Source: Cetobacterium sp. 8H (GTDB lineage Bacteria > Fusobacteriota > Fusobacteriia > Fusobacteriales > Fusobacteriaceae). From it: 64,000 nucleotides of DNA. The notes beneath the pieces were generated by a model, which was not told the DNA's origin, searched no databases, and saw only the letters and a list, made by a program, of their open reading frames with translations. Shown here one piece after another: positions 1 to 8,858 of the stretch. Each line of letters starts with the position of its first letter. The first letter of the stretch is position 1. Both the position numbers and the translations under genes were made by a program. The DNA is taken from positions 100,782 through 164,781 of the forward strand of contig NZ_JACHTG010000002.1 of assembly GCF_014250675.1 (NCBI RefSeq). Reading direction: 5' to 3'.

Positions 1-135
1 ACTTTAGATAGTTCTAATTTGAATTTAGATGAGAAAAAATCTTTAAAACTAGGAGAAGATTACCTGTATAAAGTTTATAAATTGGAGAAAAACTCTATGG
101 AAAATTTTGAAATTCTAAAGAAAGTGGTAGGGTGA
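1..135 (+). CDS. 3' end of an unidentified CRISPR-locus protein
   Basis: An open frame enters from the left edge and ends at TGA (133-135), encoding the last 44 residues of a lysine-rich protein. The next gene starts at a GTG inside the same GGGTGA, so the two are translationally coupled and belong to one operon. By position in a type III CRISPR locus it is probably another Csm/Csx10-type RAMP subunit, but nothing in the 44 residues identifies it. Confidence 0.6.
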   Translation, partial: TLDSSNLNLDEKKSLKLGEDYLYKVYKLEKNSMENFEILKKVVG

Positions 136-524
136 TTAAAGTGATAAAAAATTTGGATACTGTTATTAATGGATTAGATATGAATGAGAGCTTTAACACT
201 ATACTAGTTGACTACGAGAAGGAGAATGGAATAACTATCTCTAAAGAAACTAAAGAGTTTCAATCTTTAAAAGAGACTGCTCCTTACAAGTTCTATATAT
301 TCAATGATTCTATTATGATTTATGGAGTAAAAATTGATGAAGATGAATACTTTGTTGAAGAGATAAAATCTAGTGATTTATCTAATCCTAAAGTGGAAGT
401 TATTTTCTTTGATGAGAAGGAAATTAGTAAAGCATCTGGATACTCTACAGGGAAAAAGATTAAATTCCGTAAAGGTTTAATCAATGGAGTTGAAAAAATA
501 CAGTTTATTGGACTGGAGGGATAG
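132..524 (+). CDS. Small CRISPR-associated protein, Csx19-like (tentative)
   Basis: A 130-residue acidic soluble protein with a GTG start overlapping the upstream stop codon. It ends 2 nt before the next gene, a large RAMP protein, so all belong to one cas transcript. I see no catalytic motif and no membrane segment. Type III-D loci commonly carry a small protein called Csx19 (TIGR03984) next to a TIGR03986-type RAMP, and size and position fit that. The assignment rests mainly on context; a profile search against TIGR03984 would decide it. It could equally be a locus-specific small subunit. Confidence 0.5.
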   Translation: MIKVIKNLDTVINGLDMNESFNTILVDYEKENGITISKETKEFQSLKETAPYKFYIFNDSIMIYGVKIDEDEYFVEEIKSSDLSNPKVEVIFFDEKEISKASGYSTGKKIKFRKGLINGVEKIQFIGLEG

Positions 525-526
525 TT

Positions 527-2521
527 GTGGCAAAAGCAAAAATTGAAGCAATTAATAAAGACGCTAAAAAGGTAACAATAAAAGGTAAAGAATATCAAAT
601 TGGAAAAGCTAAATGGAATGGTGAAAACTTAGCTAATAAACTTGATGTAGGAGTTGAAATTGAATTTGATATTAAGGGAGCTAATCTTGATTTTAAAAGA
701 GTTGTATCCTCTGAAGAAAATAGCTTCTCAAAAGGAAATAATAACAATAGTAGATTTAATAATAACAATAAATTTGGTGGGAGTAAGTTTGGTGGAAATA
801 CATCTAGTCAAAGTGTGAGTAGTGTAAAGTTTAATTATCCATATAACTTTGTTAGAGTTGGAGAAAAAGTTGAAAGAGAAGCAATAAATAAAGGTGGTTT
901 TTCTGGGAAAATAGTTTGTACTTTAACTAATAAATCACCTATATTTTTTCCAGAACCTAAAGGAAATGAGATAACTACAACTCACTCTAGAGAGATGTTT
1001 TATAAAAAAGATGGAAAGTATATTATTCCTGCAAGCTCTTTAAAAGGTAGCTTTAGAAGCGTTTTAGAGGCTATCTCTAACAGTTGCCTGCTTAATATTG
1101 AAAATGAAAGACTTGAAAAAAGACTTGGTGCTGGTGCTTTTAATGATAGAGTTTTTGGAATAATTAAAAGACTGCCTACTGAAAATGAAGATGGGCTTAT
1201 TGTTGAAGCTACTGTTTTAAAAGTTAAAACTGATGCTCTTCCTTTTGAGTATAAAGATAGAAGAGGAAAGGGAAAAGAAAGTATTTACGATCTACCTCTT
1301 TCTAATTTAATAAAAAATTATGAACATATAGATAAAGCTAATGATTTTGATAAAATTACCAATGGTAAAAAGGATATGGATGGTATTCTTTGGATAAGTT
1401 CTGATATTTTTAGTAAAAAACATGAAAAAATACTTTACCCTACTCAAAATGGAAAATCATTTAGATTTACTATGGATGAATACAGGGATATTCAGTATCT
1501 TTTAAAACAAAGAAATGAAAGAGATTTAAAAAAGAGTGGAAAAGAGTTTTATATAGAAAATATCAAATCTGGAGATCCTATTATTTTCCAAGTTGATAAT
1601 AATGGAAATGCTAAAAATCTTGCTTTCTCTGAAATTCCAAGATTAAGATATAAATATAGTCCATATGATTTAGTACCAACAGAACTAAAAGCTTGTGATA
1701 CTTTTGAAAGTGCTTGTTATGCTTGTAGAATCTTTGGAATGACTGGTAATAATAACGAAGAGAAAAAAGAGGAAGAAAAAGATAAAATTGCTCTTCAAGG
1801 AAGAGTTTATTTTAAAGATGCTACTATTGATAAAGATGAAGCTAATATACAGTCTAAGCCTATTCTTATTAAATCTTTAGGTGAACCTCATCCTACTTTG
1901 ACAGGATTCTATTTAGAAAATGGAACATATGATGATAAAACTAAAATTAGAGGTAGAAAATTCTATTGGCATCATAAAGACAAACTTAATGTTGATTATT
2001 CTAAATTCAAAACTTCAATAACTCCTGAAAAAGAGGAAAAACATAACTCTAGTATCCAGTTTATGAATCATGGGAATAAATTTAACTTTGAAGTGTCATT
2101 TAAAAATCTAAAAGAGGATGAATTGGGACTTCTTCTTTTAACTTTAGAATTGGAAGATGGTATGCTTCATAAGTTTGGAAAAGCTAAAGCTCTTGGATTT
2201 GGTAGTTCAGAAGTTAAAGTAACTAATTTTTTACTTCAATCCCAAAACAGATATGAATCTTTTGATTCTTCACATATTGAGAGTGGAGACAAACAAAAGT
2301 TCATAGATAGTTTCAAAAATAAATTTAATCTTGAAAGTAAGGATCAATGGAAGGATTTAAAAGTTATTATGAATCAAGATAATAAATTAGATTTCTCTAA
2401 GAGTCCATTCCCTGAATCAGAAGATAAAAAAGGGCAGTTAAATACTCTTAACTGGTTTACTAAAATGAAAAGAGAGTTTAAAACTAGCTTTAAACTTCCT
2501 AAAATTCAAGATTATAAATAG
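527..2521 (+). CDS. Type III CRISPR RAMP protein, TIGR03986 family
   Basis: A 664-residue protein with a GTG start preceded by GGAGGG. The N-terminal ~60 residues look like a small beta-rich RNA-binding domain, followed by an Asn/Gly/Ser-rich linker (about 65-95). A RAMP core follows, with the Cas7-type signature IPASSLKGSFRSVLE (around residues 165-180), a CYACRIFG cysteine motif (around 400) and a second RAMP-like motif LQGRVYFKDA. A C-terminal glycine-rich loop, HKFGKAKALGFGSS, is typical of RAMP proteins. Proteins of this size and layout are backbone subunits of type III, especially III-D, effector complexes that bind crRNA and target RNA. It sits between the Csx19-like gene and cas6. The family call is firm; the subtype is inferred. 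Confidence 0.8.
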   Translation: MAKAKIEAINKDAKKVTIKGKEYQIGKAKWNGENLANKLDVGVEIEFDIKGANLDFKRVVSSEENSFSKGNNNNSRFNNNNKFGGSKFGGNTSSQSVSSVKFNYPYNFVRVGEKVEREAINKGGFSGKIVCTLTNKSPIFFPEPKGNEITTTHSREMFYKKDGKYIIPASSLKGSFRSVLEAISNSCLLNIENERLEKRLGAGAFNDRVFGIIKRLPTENEDGLIVEATVLKVKTDALPFEYKDRRGKGKESIYDLPLSNLIKNYEHIDKANDFDKITNGKKDMDGILWISSDIFSKKHEKILYPTQNGKSFRFTMDEYRDIQYLLKQRNERDLKKSGKEFYIENIKSGDPIIFQVDNNGNAKNLAFSEIPRLRYKYSPYDLVPTELKACDTFESACYACRIFGMTGNNNEEKKEEEKDKIALQGRVYFKDATIDKDEANIQSKPILIKSLGEPHPTLTGFYLENGTYDDKTKIRGRKFYWHHKDKLNVDYSKFKTSITPEKEEKHNSSIQFMNHGNKFNFEVSFKNLKEDELGLLLLTLELEDGMLHKFGKAKALGFGSSEVKVTNFLLQSQNRYESFDSSHIESGDKQKFIDSFKNKFNLESKDQWKDLKVIMNQDNKLDFSKSPFPESEDKKGQLNTLNWFTKMKREFKTSFKLPKIQDYK

Positions 2522-2533
2522 GAGAGGATACAA

Positions 2534-3062
2534 TTGTTTTACAGTTTACTAATAAGGATTAAAGCTCAAAAAAGTGGTGAGTTTAAATTTTTTACAGGAA
2601 AAAAACTTCATGCCACTTTTTTAAATATAATAAAAAAGGCTTATCATGAACTTGCCCAAGACCTTCATGATAAGGATATTCCTAAGGAGTTTACAGTTTC
2701 AAATATTTTTGGAACTAATAGCCGTGGATTTAAACTTGAAGAGGGAAAAGATTATCTTTTTAGAGCTACCTTTTTAAATGATAAGATATACAAAATCTTC
2801 TCTAGTGAAATATGTAAAAACATACTTTTATCAAAGGGGATATTTGTTGAAAATATCCCCCTTTCTGTTGAAGAGATTATATATAAAGATAATAAGTATT
2901 CAGGAGTTATGGATAAAATAGAGATAAAATCTAAAAGATATAGATTTTATTAAAGATATAAACACTCTTCTTAACTTTGCCTTTTACTGTGATATAAGAA
3001 CTAAAAGTAGCGTTGGATTTGGTCAAGTTTTAATTAAAAATTTAGAAGGAGTTGAAAGATAA
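2534..3062 (+). pseudogene. cas6: Cas6-like crRNA endonuclease, frameshifted
   Basis: A TTG-start frame (AGGAGAGG upstream) encodes 139 residues that begin like Cas6 (SLLIRIKAQKSGEFKFFTGKKLHA) and stop at TAA 2951-2953. The frame shifted by one base continues without a stop to TAA 3060-3062 and contains the Cas6 C-terminal glycine-rich loop (TKSSVGFGQVLIK). Removing one A from the AAAA run at 2933-2936 would join the two into one protein of about 175 residues. That is still shorter than most Cas6 proteins (about 240), so internal sequence may be missing too. Cas6 normally cuts the pre-crRNA repeat. The locus either relies on a Cas6 elsewhere, or the shift is a homopolymer sequencing error. 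The stop TAA abuts the next ATG, as expected for an intact operon. Confidence 0.7.
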
Positions 3063-4727
3063 ATGGCAGACTATATAGATAAAATTAAAGAACTTTGTCC
3101 TGAGTTAGATGAAGTTGGTATAGGATCAATTGACAAATATATATCGGATCAAGAACTTAATGAAATTGAAGAAGAATTTTTATTTAATTTAAATAAAATT
3201 AATGTCGAAAAGCAACGAGAAAAAATCTCTCCAATAGATATTGGAAATATAAATACTTTTATTTCATTTTTCAGTTTGGCTGATATTGGGAAATATGAAT
3301 ACACTATTTTACAAAAAAATCTCCAAATTTTTGAAAATATAAAAAACATCTATTTTCTCGCTACTCCTCAAAGCATTGATGGATGTAAAACTGAAATTAG
3401 TACTATGAAAATAGTATCCCCTGATCTCAACATTGAAATTATTAATATTGATCCAAATGACTATGATGGTGTCTATAATCTATTATTAAAAGAGATTACA
3501 AATAATGATATTGAAAATAAAAATATTCTTATTGATAATACTCTAGGACCTAAAATGATAGGTTACTCTCTCTATAAGTTTTCAATTGACCAGGGGACTA
3601 AGCTTATCACATGGCAAAGTCAAAATATAAAAGACTCAACTAAACGTGTTCCTGGAACGGATACTCTAAACTATATTGAGTTTCCTCAATTAAAAAACTC
3701 GGTAATTATAAATAAAATAAATAAATTTTTAGAGAGTTATAAATTTCAAGAAGCATCAGAGTTAGCAACTTCTATCAACAATATTGAAGAGGCTGATATT
3801 TTTGAAAAACTAGGTGATATATTTACTATTGATTCTTTAACTTCTTATGACTCTTTTTCATTTTATATTCAAGATTTTGTAGAATCTATTAATTCTACAA
3901 AATATAGAGAAAGTATTAAAAGTAAACTTAATCCTTTTATAAAAGAATTAAAAAAATTCTTAGAATTAGAAGATGAAAAAATTCAATGTATTAACTTTTT
4001 GAGTATTCTTTTTGATTATTTTAAAGAAAAATTCGATGGAAATCCAATATTTAAAATAGTAGTTTGCAATATATTAGAATCTACTGAAGTTTTAAATAAA
4101 AATGAGATTGAAAAAATTTTAAAACTTATTAAAACTTCAAATTTTAAAGATATCATTAAAACTGAAAAGACTCTTGATACATTCACTGCCATTATAACAA
4201 TACTTTATAAAGTTCCTCCTAAAGTAACATACTTGCAACTAGAAAATTTTTATGATCACGTTCTTTATACTTTACCAAAAACTATATCTTTAAAAGATAC
4301 AACTCTTTATATTGATAAACAAGGAATTGAAATAGATCTAGTAAAAGAGTATAAATTAAGAAAAGATAGATACCATAGTTTTTTTAATTTAAAGGATTTT
4401 TCAAGTAAAAAAATTAATAAAAAAATTCTTATTGATTTATTTAGTAAAATTGATGGTGAACTTTCAAGTGATGAATTTAAAGATTTAATAGATTCTGAAA
4501 ATATAAGAAATACAAAAGAGCAACAAGATACATTAATTTCTAGATTCAATAATTTTGTTAAAAATTTCAACGAATTTATTAGTAATGTTATTGAAGAAAA
4601 TTATCCAGCTAAATTTATTTTTTTAAAGGACATAAATTTTATAGATTATAAAAAAACTTCTGCTAAAGATGATAATGGACGTTCTATTAATAAATATACT
4701 TTAAAAATTAATTCAATTTACATATAA
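3063..4727 (+). CDS. CARF-like domain protein, probable type III CRISPR accessory
   Basis: A 554-residue soluble protein whose ATG follows the cas6 stop directly. Residues ~90-185 form an alternating beta/alpha pattern with a hydrophobic strand, a loop reading IDNTLGPKMIG and a helix, then a strand KLITW. This resembles the ligand-binding loop (DxTxGxKxM) of CARF domains, which bind cyclic oligoadenylate made by type III complexes. The middle is helical. A C-terminal segment contains RKDRYH (433-438), which matches R-x4-H of HEPN RNases but has an atypical second residue. I cannot assign an effector domain with confidence. Alternatives are a CARF-linked regulator or an RNase. The gene is the last of the cas operon and is followed by a terminator. 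Confidence 0.55.
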   Translation: MADYIDKIKELCPELDEVGIGSIDKYISDQELNEIEEEFLFNLNKINVEKQREKISPIDIGNINTFISFFSLADIGKYEYTILQKNLQIFENIKNIYFLATPQSIDGCKTEISTMKIVSPDLNIEIINIDPNDYDGVYNLLLKEITNNDIENKNILIDNTLGPKMIGYSLYKFSIDQGTKLITWQSQNIKDSTKRVPGTDTLNYIEFPQLKNSVIINKINKFLESYKFQEASELATSINNIEEADIFEKLGDIFTIDSLTSYDSFSFYIQDFVESINSTKYRESIKSKLNPFIKELKKFLELEDEKIQCINFLSILFDYFKEKFDGNPIFKIVVCNILESTEVLNKNEIEKILKLIKTSNFKDIIKTEKTLDTFTAIITILYKVPPKVTYLQLENFYDHVLYTLPKTISLKDTTLYIDKQGIEIDLVKEYKLRKDRYHSFFNLKDFSSKKINKKILIDLFSKIDGELSSDEFKDLIDSENIRNTKEQQDTLISRFNNFVKNFNEFISNVIEENYPAKFIFLKDINFIDYKKTSAKDDNGRSINKYTLKINSIYI

Positions 4728-4742
4728 TATCTCATCTCAATT

Positions 4743-4780
4743 AAAGATCAAGTATAATTTTTTTATATTTGATCTTTTTT
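4743..4780 (+). terminator. Rho-independent terminator of the cas operon
   Basis: A roughly 15-bp inverted repeat (AAAGATCAAGTATAA paired with TTATATTTGATCTTT, one G-T pair) surrounds a short T-rich loop and runs into a T stretch, 15 nt after the CARF-like gene stop. It closes the CRISPR-associated operon. Confidence 0.75.
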
Positions 4781-5109
4781 ATTATGAAATTTTGCAAGAT
4801 TAATAGGTGGTAAAATGAATAATACCCCTAAGAAATTAAGATAAAATTTATGGAGTCCGATTGCAAAAATCTGTAATAAGGACGGTAAGAATTTTTCCTA
4901 ATTATCCTCCTTTATTTTCAAAACTTTAATATCTAAATAATAGTAATATTTCTAATTAGTTCCTACTTAAAACAAGTAAAAAAGTTGCAGATTTTTCTCT
5001 GCAACTTTTTCATAAAACTTCAATTTCTTCCTATTAAATCCGATTTTACTTACATCTAACGGCTACATTTATATCATGAAATTTATATGCTGTTAAACTT
5101 TGGCTTGTA
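4781..5109. other. Intergenic spacer between cas operon and catabolic operon
   Basis: About 330 bases without a credible gene. I looked for CRISPR repeats of 28-37 bases with regular spacing and saw none. The only clear structure is the hairpin at 4978-5010. The rest is AT-rich and unremarkable. Confidence 0.6.
4978..5010 (-). terminator. Terminator of the minus-strand catabolic operon
   Basis: Stem AAAAAGTTGCAGA / TCTGCAACTTTTT with a TTTTTC loop. A/T runs on both sides mean it can act in either direction. It lies about 100 nt beyond the stop codon of the last gene of the minus-strand operon (stop at 5110) and is the likely operon end. Confidence 0.75.
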
Positions 5110-6375
5110 TTAAATCTCTAAGTATAAGTTCATGAAACTGTGGATTTTCTCTATTATATCCTCATCACCAAATCCACCAGCCTTTGTGATAATATTGATA
5201 AATCTATTATCATAAATAGCTTTAGTTAAAACAACTCCCGGAACAATCTCTTCCAAAGGAACAATATAACTACAATTAATTTTTTTTAAAATCCCTGTTA
5301 ATGTGTCTCCACCAAAAACTATAAGATTTTTTAAATCATATTCTAATATAAGATCCGCTACAAATTGTCCTGTATTATTTGATATGTTAGACGTTAAAGT
5401 TTTTATAGATAAATTGTTTATTTTTGCGTAATCAATTGTTTCTTTAATAACACTTTTTGAATCAGAAGTTTTTATAAGAATATTTTTATTCTCTTTCATC
5501 TTTTTCTTAAAATCTGTGTTAGAAATCATATAATTCGATAACTCTTTACAGTTATGACTAATTATCTTTTTAAAATTTAAGGTTTCTTTATTGTAACCTA
5601 AAGTTTCTGCATAAGTACATTGGTTTAAAGAAATTTCATTAATACTTCCACACACAAATAAACAACGATCATCATCTAATGAAATTTTATTACTCCAATA
5701 TTCCACATCTATATAATCTGCCAAAATTTCAGCAAAACCTGCACTTCCAGCAGTATATTTCAAAAGATTGTTACTATAAAGAAATTCTCCAATTTTCTTT
5801 AAATCATCTTTAATTAAAGCATCAAATACAAAAACCTCTTTTTCATTATCAATTGAGATACTTAAAATAGAATTTTTATCTTTTAAACTAGATTTTATAG
5901 AAGTTTGTTTTTCTAATATATCTGGAATATAACTATCCTTTACAGGATTTAAAATATCCCTTGAAAATTGTGTTTCAGAAAGTGGCATTCTATCAATATA
6001 TAAAATACCATCTTTTACAGTTCTATTGCCTAAAGGAAATGCTGGAATAAGGCTTAATTTTTGGATTTTTAATCCCTCTATAAATCCTTCTATTTCACTT
6101 CCTATATTTCCTCTTAATGTAGAATCTATTTTTTTATAAAAAAAAGAAATGCCTTTATCAGAAAAATCTAAAAGAATATTTTTTACAATTTTTTTTGCCT
6201 GAATAGATGATAAATGCCTACTTTCAGTATTAATAACAATGACACTATAATCATTATATTTTTCATCATAATTTAAATTAGAAGTAACAAGTGTAGATAT
6301 TTTTTTTTTTGCAAATTGAACTCCTGTATCTAAAGCACCTGTCAAATCATCTGCAATAACAACAAGTTTTATCAT
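5110..6375 (-). CDS. DUF1537 four-carbon acid sugar kinase (OtnK/DtnK-like)
   Basis: A 421-residue cytoplasmic kinase. The N-terminus VIADDLTGALDTG is the hallmark of the DUF1537 N-domain (sugar-acid binding), and the C-terminal nucleotide-binding part carries VFGGDTLTG. Characterised members phosphorylate the 4-OH of D-threonate, D-erythronate or 3-oxo-tetronates using ATP. Length matches the family. It is the last gene of the operon, 14 nt after the DapA-like gene. A PdxA2-type gene in the same operon is the known partner: it oxidises the 4-phospho acid, which decarboxylates to dihydroxyacetone phosphate. The exact substrate cannot be read from the sequence. Confidence 0.85.
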   Translation of the reverse strand: MIKLVVIADDLTGALDTGVQFAKKKISTLVTSNLNYDEKYNDYSVIVINTESRHLSSIQAKKIVKNILLDFSDKGISFFYKKIDSTLRGNIGSEIEGFIEGLKIQKLSLIPAFPLGNRTVKDGILYIDRMPLSETQFSRDILNPVKDSYIPDILEKQTSIKSSLKDKNSILSISIDNEKEVFVFDALIKDDLKKIGEFLYSNNLLKYTAGSAGFAEILADYIDVEYWSNKISLDDDRCLFVCGSINEISLNQCTYAETLGYNKETLNFKKIISHNCKELSNYMISNTDFKKKMKENKNILIKTSDSKSVIKETIDYAKINNLSIKTLTSNISNNTGQFVADLILEYDLKNLIVFGGDTLTGILKKINCSYIVPLEEIVPGVVLTKAIYDNRFINIITKAGGFGDEDIIEKIHSFMNLYLEI

Positions 6376-6389
6376 ACACAGCTCCTTTA

Positions 6390-7304
6390 CTAGTTAATTC
6401 CTTTTTCCTTATTTTCTATTAAAACTTTTTTTATAGCTTCAATTCCCTCTTCAGAAACTTCAGAAAATGGCTTTCTGCATCTACCTACTGGGAACCCTAA
6501 TAAAGATACTGCAGTTTTTACAATCGTATTTGGATTTCCAAATTTAAAACAATCTCTAAATGAACGAATACTATCTTGAAGTCTTCTAGCTTCTTCTAAA
6601 TTTCCTTCTAAAAAAGTATTATAAATCGAAGACATTGTTCTTGGAAAGACATTAGCACACCCTGCTATTCCACCTTTTCCACCAGCTAAAAGACACCATA
6701 AAATAAGTGAATCATTACCTGATAAAACTGAGAAATCTTTTCTTGAACGAGTTTTTTCAATATATTGCAACATATTATCAAAATTTCCACTACTATCTTT
6801 AACACCAACGATATTTTGTATTTTACTCAGTTTTTCAACAGTACTTGGAGAGATTGAATTTCCTGATCTTGCTGGAATATTATATAAAACAATCGGTAAA
6901 TCAACATTTTCTGCTACTTCTTTAAAATGATTATAAAGTTCTTCTTGTGATGCTGATGCAAAATAAGGGGTAACTATTGAAAGAATATCAACTCCAATCT
7001 CTTTTGCTTTTAATGAAAGACTTATAGTTTCTTTCGTACTTACACATCCAGTGCCTGCATAAACTGGAACTCTTCCATTTACTTCATCAACAACAATTTT
7101 TAAAACCTCTACTTTTTCATCAAAATTAAGTATGTATGCTTCACCGTTAGTACCCAAAGGAAATATACCATGTATTCCAAAGTTTATTTGGTGATTTATT
7201 TGATTTCTAAGCTCTTTTTCATTAATAGTTTCATCTGCATTCATTGGAGTTAATAATGGTACTATTACTCCACTAATATCTATGTTTTTCATAATAAATT
7301 TCAC
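6390..7304 (-). CDS. DapA/NAL-family aldolase (dihydrodipicolinate synthase-like)
   Basis: A 304-residue class I aldolase of the DHDPS/N-acetylneuraminate lyase superfamily. Visible motifs are GTNGEAY (substrate carboxylate loop), YNIPARSG (catalytic Tyr and carboxylate-binding Arg) and GVKDSSG, whose Lys forms the Schiff base with pyruvate or another 2-oxo acid. The second residue of the loop is Asn rather than the usual Thr (GTTGE). A short leader gives two possible Met starts (residues 1 and 5). Genomic context with an acid-sugar kinase, a PdxA-type dehydrogenase and TRAP uptake points to a catabolic aldolase rather than lysine biosynthesis. It lies 5 nt downstream of the flavoprotein gene. 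Confidence 0.8.
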   Translation of the reverse strand: MKFIMKNIDISGVIVPLLTPMNADETINEKELRNQINHQINFGIHGIFPLGTNGEAYILNFDEKVEVLKIVVDEVNGRVPVYAGTGCVSTKETISLSLKAKEIGVDILSIVTPYFASASQEELYNHFKEVAENVDLPIVLYNIPARSGNSISPSTVEKLSKIQNIVGVKDSSGNFDNMLQYIEKTRSRKDFSVLSGNDSLILWCLLAGGKGGIAGCANVFPRTMSSIYNTFLEGNLEEARRLQDSIRSFRDCFKFGNPNTIVKTAVSLLGFPVGRCRKPFSEVSEEGIEAIKKVLIENKEKGIN

Positions 7305-7309
7305 CTCAA

Positions 7310-8836
7310 TTAAATTATAATTTCATGTTCAAAAGCTCTAGATTGTTTTGGAAAATCAATTCTCATATGTGTTCCTCTACTCTCTTCTCTTTTTAAAGCA
7401 GCAGTAACCATATAAAATATAGATTCAACAATTTGTAAAGATTGAGTATCTTTTTTTAAATCATCAGTTTTTAAAATAGTTGCTAATTGATCAAATGAAG
7501 ATTTAAGTACTTCTCCATCTCTATATATTCCAAGTGTATTAACAGCAATTTCTTTAACCAAAGGAACAAATCTGTTATATGTCTCCATATCAATATTATA
7601 TTTTATAGGTAATATTTTATTTTCACTTGAAAAATTCGAAATAATTTTTGCTATATTTTCTGCACAAATCATTCCAGATAAAAGTGCTTGACTTGCTGCA
7701 TTTCCTGCACATCTACAAGCCCCATGAATGCCACCACACGCTTCTCCTACTGCATAAAATCCTTTTAATGTCGATTCATAATTTTCATTAACCTTAATTC
7801 CACCTGAAAAACTATGTGCCATAGGACTAACCTCAATAAGTTGTTCATTAGGATCTATGCCATTACTCATTAAACGATCAAAAAACCAAGGATATGCTTT
7901 TAAAGTATCTCTATTAATATGTCTTAAATCTACAAAAACTCCACCATGTTCAGTCCCATTCCCTTTATTTACTTCCTTCCAAATCTCTTTATTTAAAAGA
8001 GTTTTTGGTGATCCAGCTTCTCCTTGAGGTCTCACTTTTAGAAGAAATCTTTCATTCTTTGAATTTAAAAGGTAAGCACCTTCTCCTAACATAGCAGTAG
8101 GACATGGTTCTCCCACTGCACCTGGTGGATAAGCAACAACCATAGGTTCATATTCAAGGAACTCAACATCTATTAAATCTGCACCTGCAGTTTTAGCAAT
8201 AGATAGTGTATTTCCTTTTATATCAATTGGGTAAGTTGACTTACCAAAAAGGTTTCCAACTCCTCCCCAAGCAGCTACAACTACATTTGAATATATATTC
8301 TCTATTTTACCAAAGTTATCTTTAACCGTTATACCATACGTTTGATTATTTTCACTTAATATATTTAAGCACTCATAATCTTTATAAAACTCAATACCTT
8401 TCTCTTTTAAAGAAGCAATTAATTGATCAACTATCTCTACACCTATAAGATTTTTAGTAGAGCATAGTGATCTTGGAAAAGTATGGCCTGATACATGTCT
8501 TAATTTTGTACTTCCATCTAGATTTTTAGCAAAATTTACTCCCCATCTTTTTAATAAGTCATAACCATTTACAGTTTTCTTTGTCATATCATTAACAAGT
8601 AAAGGATTTGAAATATTATACCCAGCATTTATCATATCCTCAGCGTATTTTTCAACTGTATCACCATATGGATTATCTGGTAGTACAAAATTTATAGCAG
8701 CGATAAAAGGTGTACCGCCATAGCCTTTTGTATATATTGCTATATTTTTAACACCTAACTCATGCATTCTAGCTGCTGTTGCTAGAGATGCAAGTCCCAT
8801 TCCGATAATTATTACATCATGACCTGTATTCTTCAT
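7310..8836 (-). CDS. FAD-dependent oxidoreductase, fumarate reductase flavoprotein-like
   Basis: A 508-residue flavoprotein. The N-terminal Rossmann fold IIIGMGLASLATA binds the FAD ADP moiety. The region HVSGHTFPRS resembles the substrate-binding His/Arg of the fumarate reductase/succinate dehydrogenase flavoprotein family. The C-terminal GFYAVGEACGGIHGACRCAG is the second FAD contact of that family, here unusually cysteine-rich. No signal peptide or heme-binding CxxCH is present, so it is probably cytoplasmic. It likely oxidises or reduces an alpha,beta-position of an organic acid in the operon's pathway; the substrate is unknown. Confidence 0.75.
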   Translation of the reverse strand: MKNTGHDVIIIGMGLASLATAARMHELGVKNIAIYTKGYGGTPFIAAINFVLPDNPYGDTVEKYAEDMINAGYNISNPLLVNDMTKKTVNGYDLLKRWGVNFAKNLDGSTKLRHVSGHTFPRSLCSTKNLIGVEIVDQLIASLKEKGIEFYKDYECLNILSENNQTYGITVKDNFGKIENIYSNVVVAAWGGVGNLFGKSTYPIDIKGNTLSIAKTAGADLIDVEFLEYEPMVVAYPPGAVGEPCPTAMLGEGAYLLNSKNERFLLKVRPQGEAGSPKTLLNKEIWKEVNKGNGTEHGGVFVDLRHINRDTLKAYPWFFDRLMSNGIDPNEQLIEVSPMAHSFSGGIKVNENYESTLKGFYAVGEACGGIHGACRCAGNAASQALLSGMICAENIAKIISNFSSENKILPIKYNIDMETYNRFVPLVKEIAVNTLGIYRDGEVLKSSFDQLATILKTDDLKKDTQSLQIVESIFYMVTAALKREESRGTHMRIDFPKQSRAFEHEIII

Positions 8837-8858
8837 AATTGTCTCCTTTATTTTTTCT

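Noticed and set aside
4728..5109. Possible CRISPR array next to the type III genes
   Set aside because: I saw no regularly spaced direct repeats of CRISPR length here or elsewhere in the window; only two terminator-like hairpins.
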